A stretch of 64,000 nucleotides of DNA, from NCBI RefSeq assembly GCF_030936135.1, contig NC_082597.1:72646495-72710494 (forward strand), read 5' to 3'. A program made the position numbers and the translations under genes. The notes under the pieces were generated by a model, which did not search any database, was not told where the DNA came from, and worked only from the letters and a program-made list of their open reading frames with translations. The DNA is from Gavia stellata (taxonomy: Eukaryota > Chordata > Aves > Gaviiformes > Gaviidae). This document shows positions 50,101-62,100 of this stretch, one piece after another. Position 1 is the stretch's first letter. Each line of letters opens with the position of its first letter.

Positions 50101-53100
50101 ATTAGTGCGTAGTTGGTGGGTGCAATGCCAGCTTTGCATCTCAGGGAGGACTTGCCCGTCATGTACCCACACACTTCAGCCAGCAGAACTCTTCAAAAGT
50201 TGCCAGTCAGCCAAAGGCCAAAGAGGAATCTCCATCTAAAGCCGGAATGAATAAAAGAAGAAAGTTAAAGAACAAAAGACGGCGATCATTACGTAAGTAT
50301 TTCCAGAAGTAAAAGTTCTTGAAAGTTTTGTCTTAGGTGGGAAGTTTCTCTTCAATGTGGATGTTCTTTGCAGATGTGGGTCTGGTAGGGTTGGTGATCT
50401 TTAGCATTAGAGTGTTGGCATCCATTATCATGGGAATAAAACAATTCCAGATTCTGTTTGTGTTTCTTTTTAGGGTAAAGGATCTATGTGTTTAGTAGAA
50501 AAGATCAGTTTTCTGTGAGCAACAGTTTGAGTTTACTATTTAAAGGTGCTTTACATTTTAGAGTTGCCTTTTGTTTACTGACTGTATTACTGTTGGAAAA
50601 TGTTCTGTTTAGAGATGAAGAGATCTGAAGTTCAGTACTGCAGACAGAGATTGCAGATTCATATAAATTAGAGATAAATGTATATTATATAAGCTCTCTT
50701 TTGAGCACGACATTTCATTAGCTTAATGTCAGTTTTATGAGTAAAACCAAGATCTACTTTTAGGCAGATTCAACTTGCTACATTTTTTTAATCTTCCTCC
50801 GCACAGTTGATGGTCATTAAATTTATATGAACCAATGTGCTGAGAAGTGTGACTTATCATTTAAAGTAAGAATTGTTTCCTGTAGGAAGTAATAATCACT
50901 TATGCAGTACCTTTTCTAGTCCATTTTCATCTAGTTGTTTGATTCCTGAGTTGTCCTAATAACCATGCCAAATTTATTTAGAGATTCTAATGTACAGAAA
51001 TGGTTAGGAAAGACGAAGCAATTGTTAATAAATTTAACTTTGTTTTATAATTGCTTTGGATGCAAATTTCCAGTACTGAACTGATTATTTATTAATTTTA
51101 AACCGTTGCTGTGACAGTTGCATTTTAGAGTAGAGACATGTAAAAACCCATTTAGATTTTTTTTTTCCTGCTAGTGTGTCGACAGCTGAAGAAAAAACTT
51201 CCATTGATTTTTACCTGTGGTGTGAAGTCAACCTTACAGTATTGGAGAGAAGTGCAAGATACCTTTTTTTATGAACCACTGGACCTGTTATATCTCATAC
51301 TGTGCACAGAAATGGAGCTCTGTTGATAAGCAGGCAATTATTTCAGTCCTGTCTCATGGCTGGTAGTAGGATTTTAGTGATGGTGTGCCGGAGAACTTGT
51401 GTTACTTTTGCTGGGTCAGCAATTACAGTCTTATATTTCCAGAACTCTTCTGTGGCAGAACACTTCACTGTATTATCTTTCTGTTCCTGTGAAGAAATAC
51501 AGTTACCAGTTATTCAAATGGTACTGCAACAATGGGTGCACATACCAGTGGTCTTAAGTGATTGCTCTATAGGCCATGATTGTGACTATTCTTACCTTAA
51601 TAACTCACCTGTGCTTGAAGCAACTGAAGTTTATGAGGCAGTGGTTATGTTTCTGCCTTGAACACAAAGAAGTCTGTCCCGGAAAGTTGCATTATCACCT
51701 AGAATTCTGAAAAGTGTATTTCCTGTATCTTTCTTCCACACTGTGTGACAACTGTGCAGTTCAGTGCTAGAATAGTCACTGTTAACTTTATGATGATTTT
51801 TTTCTTTTTTTTTTTTAAATGCTTTGGTATTCTTAAAATACATGTAAGCAAGTCATATCATTAAACACATCCTAAAAGTGTAAACATGAAGAATTCCTCT
51901 AATTTTGATGCTGATTCAACATTCAAAGAAGGTGGAAAGCTATTTTTGTTCTTTTCCGAATTTGACTTTCAAAGAGCTTTCCCTTTCACTCTAGCAATCT
52001 ATGTAAATGAGAAGGTTCAAGAAGGGAAGGCTGATCAATGAAGGGTTATGTGGTTACTTTGCAGTATCCTTTTAGTTCATCTTAGATGTAATGAGAGAGA
52101 CTTCCTTGAAATAGTTGCAGATTCCTAAAGGATTACCTTGATTTGTTGATAGTGTTACTCAAACAAAATATAGATGTCTAAGACTTGTCACTTCAAAATT
52201 TTCACTTTCAAAGATTCCTGAGTTGCATCTTGGCTATCTTCTCCATATTGATTTTGTTAGGTGACTGTTTTAATGCATCTTAATTCAATTTTCACCCCTG
52301 TATATGCAGAAGTAGTTTTTCAGGTTGGCATTTTATTAGTAATTGATGAACATCATTGACTTACAAGTTTCAAATCAGGGCTTCATAGTTAAAACTTCAA
52401 ATTATCTGCGAAGATGTTCTAGTCTTAATAATAATCACTGCAGAATTCTTGAATGAATCTATGGCAAAAAAATGTAAGTAGTAAATATTATGGGTATGTT
52501 AAAGACCAAACTGTAGTACCTCAGTGGTCTGCTGTCTTGATCGTGTTGTGCAGGAAGAAAAATGACAGCTGCTTGAGCAATTTTTTATCTTTTTGCCTCT
52601 TGAGACAAATACAATGCTGGCTGTAGAGTTTTGCCTTAAGGCAAAAATCATATTCAGCTGAGCTGGGAACTGACTACTGTAACATATTTCTCCAGAGGGT
52701 ATGTGACCCAGAAATGTATCCGAAGTTGATGGCATTTTGTGAAAATGCTAAGTAGTGGTAGCTTTTCTTTAGAACTTTGTGTGGATTATTGTTGATTAGG
52801 TAAACTTGACAAAGGGCTGATACAATTTTGCTTGTCTTTTGTTTCTTAACTTAGTTAAAGAATGAAGTGTGCAAGTTTGTATATTTCTTCTTTACAAGAA
52901 GGGGGGGGGGGGGGGGGCGGCGCAATTACCTTTATCTAAGAAGCCAAAGTAACAGAATCACAGCATTAAGTATTTTCAGTCTAGAGTATATAAAGGTAGG
53001 AACCTAGATTTACATTTAGATATTTTAGAAGTTTCCAAAAGGAGAAGCGTTGAACATATGTACCAGGTTCTCTGCAAGTTGGGTTACAGGAACTTGTGAC

Positions 53101-56100
53101 AAATGGGTGTAAAGCAAGATGCTGTTTGATAGTGTAGTCTGTTTAAATTGCTCACAAATAGTCATTTGATGAAAAATTACAGTTTTGCATCACACAACAA
53201 TTTTTCTCCTGAAAAAATGTTGTCAACATGTTCTTTATACCACCTCATGGTTTGATTAGACCCTGGCTTTTTTTGCAAGGTGTAAGTGGCTTACTAAATA
53301 TTTACTGGCAATAGATTGCTAATACATGCTGCTATTGAAGCATCCTTGTCTATAAATTCTTAACGGTTTAAATACAGCAAACCAATACATCTGCTTCCTT
53401 TATATAGGCCTGTGATTTGTGTCTGAAGGTTAACAACCTTCTGAGACATTAATGCATAAATAAAAAAGGAGACTTTACTGCGGCTTTATATGTGACAAGA
53501 ACATGATCTTCTAACTTAGGCTATAAAGAGAATTCTTATTGTTACTGGATTATTTTTTTTCTTTCTTAGCATCTTACCGTTCTTAAACTGTTTTGCAGTT
53601 CTTTTTTTTCCTGTTGATAAACAATGTGTTCTTTTATGTTTGGAAATTAGTACTTTTATGATGAAAGCATGTTTTACTATAGACACCCTTATAGCTGGTT
53701 ACATTAGTGGTGCTATAGAGACTGTCTGATTTGTCATACAAATTTTGATGTTGCAGAATAATTCAGGATTACAGTTGGTAGCTTGCTTTCTCTTCTGGAT
53801 AGCCTTAAACATATTCACTGCTCCATGTAGTCTGTCATTTAGAGGTATAAAGCCAAACATACTGAAAGCTTGTATCTCTAAAATAGGTGATAGTGTTGCT
53901 ATTCTGAAGCTACCTCAAAGAATTTTGCAGAACCTAAGATTATATTCACAATATTGTCACTTGCTTTTCCAATAGCAAAGCACTATAGTTATTAGCAAGC
54001 ATGATAATTGAGTTCACTGGAGAAATGTAAACGAGGAAAGGAAACTTACTGTTCATGGAATTTATGGTTAAGAATGTTAGTTACATAAGACTTGGAATTT
54101 CATTTAGTAGGCTACTAGTATGAAGATTTTAATTTATTTGACTGAAGTAATTGATGGGTACTTGGAACTTGTATTAAGCAGCAAGGGAGACACCTTACTC
54201 TGAAAATAATTTTGAGGGAATAGATTTAAGATACATAGAAGATACAGCATTAACACTCAATAAGGAATAAATAAAACTATTCATATACCTTTGACAAATT
54301 GTGCCCTTTCTTCTACATCTGTTGAATGTTATCCAATGGTAAATCCTGAAGAAATTTGCTGTATGAAACCAAAAGCAAAAATTTGGGGTCGTCTTTTCCT
54401 TTCCACATTCCCTTCTTTTCTCCTTCATATTTACTTATAGAATATTTATATGCTTGCATCACTGACCACCTGCAGCATGAGCTGCAGTTCTACATTGCCA
54501 CTTACAGAGAGGAAACATTTCAGTGAGATGATTGCCTAATTGGCAGTATCCAGCTGAGATAGAGTAAGGACAGAACATAATGTACAGATGAATGCTTAAC
54601 AACAATTAGTCCCAGGAGTGTAGCAAATTCTAGTTTTAAGTAGAATTTGTAGCTTGTTTTGAGATGATGGATAGATAATCTTGGTGAAAAGGCATATGGA
54701 AGTTGTTTTAAATGAAGACAACAGAACTTTGAATCACTGTTTCTGCAGATTACAGGATGATACATAGTTGATAATGTAATATCAACTCCTATTCTTAGTT
54801 TTAATTTCAGTGTGTTAGAGAATTACTGCTCTCAAACAAGGCTTAAAAATATCTGAATACTTTCATACTGTATTTGCTCATGCAATTTTACTACTGTACT
54901 ATATGGTATATTTTTTAAAATTTGTGTGAAGTATTTCTAACAGTATGGAAGTATGTGCCTAGTAGCAGTTATTTTTTGAAGTACTTTTAATGTAGAATTG
55001 ATAGACCTTTTTTACACTCTAAATCAGATTTCAATACTTTTTACTGGTTGAGAAACACTTAACTATATTAAAGTCCTTTTCTAAAAGGAAAAGGGCTTTA
55101 TTAGTACATGCTGGTTTTAGACTATTTGTAAATTATTGGATGGATGTTAATTGCACTTTACTCATTATAAATTGGAGTGTAGTAAACGATACAGTTGGTG
55201 CTACTTGGCTAGAAAATAATCTGTTTACTAATAACAAAAGAACATGGCATGACAACTTTTAAATAGCAAGAAACTTATCTAGCAGTGTGGAGTTTTTCAC
55301 GTGACTATTCAGCATTATTACTCCTTGGAGACCAAAAATTTCTTGACGAGCTAGTATTTTCTGTATGTTCACAATAATTCTTACTTCATCCTTTGCTTTG
55401 TGTTCCCCTGCAGTACCAAGCAGTTTTGTTTTCAGTGCTATTGTTGATCTCTTTGCAGCATCCCAGTATTCACTGGAAATAACTGGGTTTTTTAGTGATT
55501 ATAAATTAGAACAGAGCAGATCGGTGTTAATAAAGTTAAGAAATAAGGTATGGGCATAATTCTGCTTTTAGGATGTTGATTGTATGCACCATCATGTTTT
55601 GAAGTACTTCAATACTATTTTTTAAAAAGTCAGAGCAGTAATATTGGAGCTATTGACTGTTCAGTAAGGGTGACTTGGCCAGTTAGGTTTCCATAAACAT
55701 CACATTTATTAATGAGTTCTGGGTTTAGTTTCTTTTGTACTGGGACTTCTTTTTTTTTAAGAGATGATAGCAATGGATGTTCCCAAAGGTACTCAGCAAA
55801 ATTAATGAATTCTTAATTTTGGAGATTAAGAAAGAGTAGAATTCACTTAAAACTAAAAAAATGAGTGAGTGTAATTCAGTTTGTCAAAATAGTTGTTTCA
55901 TCTACAAAGAGTATGTTTTGACCAAACTTACATGGATTGTGCCCCTCTTGGAGTCCTTCCTTCCTCTCAGCTAAATTAATGTTTACAACTCTTTGACAAG
56001 GTAGTGCTACTGCCATAATGAGAAATTATTTACTAATGACACTTCAGACTTACATGCTTGAATGTGTTTGAATGCTTTCAATGTGCTGAACACTAAGGAT

Positions 56101-59100
56101 CTCTTTTCCTTTTTTTCTAGCAAGACCTCATGACTTCTTTGATGCGCAAACACTGGATGCTATAAGACATCGAGCCATCTGCTTTAACCTCTCAGCACAT
56201 ATAGAAAGTTTAGGAAAAGGCCACAGTGTTGTATTTCATAGTACTGTAAGTATATATATTATGCATACTGTTTGTTTACCTGTGTGTCTCAAAAATCTAA
56301 TACTTCAGAAAGATTTCTGTTTTCCTCTTATTGCTGTAGGCATTTAATCAGAAATAAGTAATAGTGGGTATTTTACATTGTTGATTTGTCCATTTCTATT
56401 AGTAAACTAACTTTTTAAAAGTAGTGTTAGCAGTTGTTCAAGCTCACAAATTTAATATCTTGCAACATTTCCTGTCTGATACACTTGGGGAAATATCTAA
56501 AAGCAAGTATGTGTTGCAGAAAAATTTGGTTATGTCTTCTAAATAAGAATGCAATTCAGATGGCATTTCCATAGTTGTGAGTGACAGTGCTAATTTATCA
56601 TAAAGACTGATTTGAGGGTAAATGTATAATTGAATATTTAAAGATGCTGATCTGAAATTTGTGTTTATTCCTTTTTTTCAGTTTAAAAAAATATAATCCT
56701 GAATAAATGTATTGTTGTCTCCCTTTTTCTTTTAATAAACTTGGTACTTGCCTCCTAGCAATTCACTAGGTGGGGAACTGGCCTTTAGTCCTGTTTCCAT
56801 ATCCTGTTTTGTTGATTTCACTTATTTGTGGATAGGGTAGACATCAGTATTAATTTAGAAAAGTTAAAAATAGGGGGAAAAAAGTACTAAATCGGGGTAT
56901 AGGGATCAGAAATTCAAAAAGCTATATAACCTCAGGTTTTCTGAACCAAATTGGGAGATATGGGCATGTAAAAGGTAGAGAGACTCAGCTGAAGAAAAGA
57001 ACTAAGAGATGGGACAAAATGAGGGGGGGTGCTTTGTAAATTGGCAGACTAGTACAAGGTGAACTGTAGTCCAAGGAAGGAATGTTGACTGCTGTGTCTT
57101 CAACTATGGCTTAACCATAACACATGATTCAACCTATTGAACTGTTAGTCTGTTTCCATAAATAAAAGATGATTTTATATGCATGAAGGTTATTTCATCC
57201 TGTTCTACAAGGCTAATGATTGTTATAAATATCTGTGGCCTCTATTAGAAAATTTTCCCAAATGATTACTCTGAACTTTATGTGCGTTGAGCACCAGCTG
57301 CAAGTGGAGGTTTGCAGGTGGCTTAGCTGTTACTGTATTTAAATCACATTGTAGTTTTCCTGGCCAACATGGATTTTACAATGCTGTGAGAAAAGCAGTT
57401 TCTATTCCAATTCACAGCTTGCTTTAACCTGAAATGTTATCCAGACTACTTGGTTGTGGAAGCTCGCCTCTGGCTATTGGAATAATTCATAAGGAGGTGG
57501 AATTAGAGGGAGGAACGTGCTCTAAAACGGCTTTGAATTAACTTGGAGGAAGTGGTGAAAATCCTTTTAGCTTACCTGTGCATACGTCACTTGAGATGTT
57601 AGGGGTTGATTAGATCTGAAATCGCTTAGACCACAGTGGTGGGAGAGGTTGTACCTACCAGTGGCAGAACTATTCTAAGATTCCAGCCCTATGCTGCACT
57701 TAGCTACCTTATTTTAATATGCTGTTACAGTTTTGTGGGCTTGTGCTGGACATAAGCTATATTGATGAGACTCAGCCTAAAATCTGCTTTAAAAAGAAAA
57801 GGTAGAACAGAAGCAGTCTTGTGGATGTACACTGTTACAGTGAGCTAATGGTCACCTCAGATGCAAACAAGTTTTGCATAACCTGTAAGCGTTAGGACAT
57901 TGAATTTGAATGGTGACTGGCTAAATAGCATAATACGGTTTGTGTGGTCCACCTTCAGATGAAGAAAAAAATATGGAATTATCAGGAGCATTAATTTGAA
58001 AGGTGAAAAATATCAAGATGAAATTGTCTTGCTCTCTGAAAACTGACATAAATGATGTAGATTTTTTTTATGCAGCATAAGAATAATGTCAGCACAATGC
58101 AGTATTTTACAGGACAGATATCCTAGTGAAAAATTACTAATGTGAAGAATTTCTAAGCAGTCACTGTAGATACCTTTCATCTGCTATGAGAAGACACTCC
58201 TTTTATTTTTGTATATATATATTTTAAACCCATCTTTATAGATATGGAAAGCTGTAGAATGCAGTCATCAATAAAGCCTTGCATTGCCATTTAACCTAAA
58301 GAGCAGATACTACACTGATTAAAAAATGCAGCTTATAGGTTACCCTGTCCTCCACTTCCCCCCCAACTTTTTGAAACGTCTAGAATTTATTTTCTAAAGT
58401 ATTTGAATACTAACCTGTTTTTCACTGGTTTTAGCTTTTTCAGATATTTCAGTTCAGCGTTCACATGTGTTGATACTAGTTACATGTGTTTTGAAATCTT
58501 AAAACTTTGAAACACAGTAAGTGAATAAGATGCACACCAATTTATAGGGTGAAATTTTTTTCTTTTTCCAGAAGAGGTCAGCAGAACTCCATTTCTGATT
58601 TGAGACAACTTTGCATGTTTCTTTCACAGAGATAAATTCAAATTAAATTTACCTTTTCTCTTCTGGGACAGTGCATGAAATTTAGAGAATATAGTAAGCG
58701 TTTTTTCAAACAAAGCTGTATTGAGCATACGTGTACTCGCTGAATTATATTTTTGAATGGAAAACTTAAATGGACTTAAGCTCTTTACAAAACAATTTTA
58801 AGTCTTCAGAGCATCATTATTGCAGGCATGCTAGACTTCTTCCATTTCAGTTGTAACTTTTGCAGACTTGACCGTGAAGCTCTGATTACTAGTGTCAAAA
58901 TAGCAAATAATTTTTTTCAATTGCTGTTTTGCAGAATTTTTACAATTTTGCATTTGTCTGCATCATAGCTCTGTTTCTGACTTTAGCCTGCCTAGGATAT
59001 GGTAAAATTTTCATGGCCCTAATTGTGATAAAAGTGGATGCTTTTTATACTTTTTATAAAACGTCTTGAAATTTGATAATTTCAGAACATATGTAGGAAA

Positions 59101-62100
59101 AAGCAATGGCAGCTATAGATGCCAGGTTTCTATTGCCTCCTAACAGAAAGCTAACATACTACTTTAATAGTAAACAAAAATAGGCTTGTTCCATATGTGG
59201 AGGGAGGATCTTTCATCCCAGTCAAAACCAAGTGAATTGCTCAGACTTTGAATATTGATTATTTAGCAGGGACAAGATAAGCCAATGATATGGGAAAAAA
59301 GTCTGCAACATTCACATTAGATACAAGTATATCTCTCTGTGTGAAAACATCCTAGCTATAACTTTCATAGCTTTCATGTATTACATGATTAGCTCTTTTG
59401 TTATGAAAAAATATTTTTTTTATTTTCTACTGCTAAAAGTTACTTTCTCCTCCTGTTAACCTTCTGTGTGAGTGTGAAAGCTGGTTCAAGCCCTTCATTT
59501 ATCACTGATGGCTTGAAGATGTTACTAGGGTTCAAGAATAATAGAATGGTACTTGCAGTGATATAATTCAGGCAGTACTTGAATTGCCCTAAATTTTGTA
59601 CCCTGAATCTCTTTCACTTGTCAGTGTTTCATTTTTGAGTTTTTACTAATATGTCTCTTCAGTGTGGGGATGGTAAGACAGCAGAGTCCTAAATCTTGTA
59701 CTGCATGTTCCTGACAACGAGAAATTGTTAATGTCAGAGTTTGTCCTTTTTTTTTTTTTGTCCTGTCAAAGAATGCAGGTGATGATATTGGGTGGTTCTC
59801 ACAGAGATCTATGAGGTTTTGGAATCACCATGTATTATACTGTGAATCCTTGTAGAAGCAGTGCTATTGATCATTTGATAGAGGGACAACCCCAGCTTTA
59901 ACTAGTACTTAAACGTAATATGCATCTGTGACTTGTGTGTTCTGTAAGGTTTCCTAGTTGATATACTTCAAGTTTTAGATAGGATGAAGAGCATTGTGGA
60001 GAATAACTTCTTCTTTCTAACTCGGGTTTAGCTAGTTTACTGTGTCCAAATGGTAATGTTTTAAAATGCCGCCTGTAAACTTTTCAGTATGTGATACCCA
60101 TGATGCTTGCATTACATGAGAGAACATACGTGTCTCGTTAAAACTTGAAGGTTAATTTGAGAATGAACTGGATTGTACAAGAAAATGTATGGTTTTGAAT
60201 GGGAAAGCTGATGAGAACTAGGTTTTATTTGCCCTGTGAAGTGAGCTTTGGCTTACCTTTATTTGGTTCCAGGTTCAGGTGCTCCAGTCTACAGCAAAGA
60301 AACTGAGTTTGCAGAAGAAGCAGCTGGGTTCTGGGCAAAGGCTAAAACTTAAAGTTGGAAGGGATTGGAGGAGTGCTTTCCAAATCTTTATTTAAAAAGA
60401 AGTCAGGGTTTTCATACTTGCTCCAAAATTTAGCAAAGGGATGTATCCTGTTGCGGGTATGACTTGAGACTTATGAGGAAAAGTCTTAACAATGTTTCAG
60501 ATGCCTAAATTAAAGAACCTTATAGTATTCTTTGATACAAGGGCCAATTAAACTTTGTCTAATTGGCAAAGGTTAGTAGAAAAAGGATTTTTACTGTCAT
60601 TTATCTGCAGTATCCCACTATAACATCCTATTGCAGTTCTTGCAGGGAGCATTCTTTCAATTTATCTGAAAAAGCAGATTTTCTCACTCTGCCTTTCGAT
60701 CCCATTTCCAGATGAATTGTGAATATATATTAAATGAAAGATCCTAAAACTGGGGCTAACTAATGGTTACCTCCTTCTTTTGGAAGAACTGTGCATTACT
60801 TTACTTCGTTTATTGCTTCTCTAGCCTTAGACCATTGGACGGTCTTTTCCAAATCTCATGACAACTTGGTTTAAAACCTTTTAGTGTGAGACTTCAATAT
60901 TTTTTAGAAACTCACCATCTTAAACACTGTGGTGGGTTGACCCTGGCTGCATGCCAGGTGCCCAGCAAACTGCTCTATCACTCCTCTTCTCTGCTGGACA
61001 GGGGAGAGAAAAATACATCACAAGGCTTGTGGGTCGAGATAAGGACAGGGAGATCACTCGGCAATTACTGTCAGGGGCAAAACAGACTTGACTTGGGGAA
61101 ACTAGTTTAATTTATTGCCAATCAAATCAGAGTAGGATAATGAGAAATAAAACCAAATCTTAAAACACCTTCCCCCCACCCCTCCCTTCTTCCCAAGCTC
61201 AACTTTACTCCCGATTTTTCTCTACGTCCTCCCCCGGCCCTGAGCGGCGCAGGGGTATGGGGAGTGGGGCTTGCAGTGAGTTCACATGTTGTTGCTGATG
61301 CTTATTCCTTCTCAGGAGGAGGACTCCTCACACTATTTCCCTGCTCCAGCATGGGGTCCCTCCCATGGGAGACAGTCCTGCACAAGCTTCTCCAACGTGG
61401 GCCCTTCTCACAGGCTACAGTTCTTCACAAACCATTCTAGCGTGGGCCCTTTCCACAGGGTGCAGTCCTTCAGGAACTGACCCAGTTGGGCCCCCACAGG
61501 GTCACAAGTCCTGCCAGCAAACCTGCTCCAGCGTGGGCTCCTCTCTCCATGGGTCCACAGGTCCTGCCAGGAGCCTGCTCCAGCATGGGCTTCCCATGGG
61601 GTCACAGCCTCCTACAGGCACCCACCTGCTCTGGCGTGGGGTCCTCCACGGGCTGCAGGTGGGTATCTGCTCCACTGTGGACCTCCATGGGCTGCAGGGG
61701 ACAGCCTGCCTCACCATGGTCTTCACCAGGGGCTGCAGGGGAATCTCTGCTCCGGCGCCTGGAGCACCTCCTCCCCCTCCTTCTTCACTGACCTTGGTGT
61801 CTGCAGAGTTGTTTCACATATTCTCACTCCTTTTCTCCATCTGCTGTTGTGCAGCAATTTTTCCCTTTAAGTGTGTTACCACAGAGGCACTACTGCTGTC
61901 ACTGATGGGCTTGGCATTGGCCAGTAGCGGGTCCGTCTTGGAGCCGTCTGGCATTGGCTGTCAGACAGAAGCTACCCCTGTTGCCCCTCCAGCTACCAAA
62001 ACCTTGCCACGCAAACCCAATATTCCAGTTCTTGTCTACAAGCATATTGATACATTCAGATATCTGAAATATATCTGTATTAATAATCTGGCTGTTAAAT

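Larger units (their letters stand above)
41670..50105 (+). other. AEBP2 intron 3 (8,436 bp)
   Basis: Runs from GTAAGG to TTTTTCTCATTAG. Contains a clear CR1 fragment (47990-48116), an 18-base poly-T run (49613-49630) and otherwise AT-rich DNA. The longest open frames (about 100 codons, for example 46584-46910) lack any recognisable domain. No other gene or RNA seen. Confidence 0.9.
50293..56120 (+). other. AEBP2 intron 4 (5,828 bp)
   Basis: Runs from GTAAGT to TTTTTTTCTAG. Holds the candidate alternative terminal exon (51175-51326) with a further 120-codon open stretch overlapping its end, and a 17-base poly-G run (52901-52917). The rest is AT-rich with no recognised repeat family. Confidence 0.9.

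Noticed and set aside
56246..56350. About 30 open codons after exon 5
   Set aside because: The donor GTAAGT is strong and exon 6 continues the conserved protein in phase, so read-through is not needed to explain anything.
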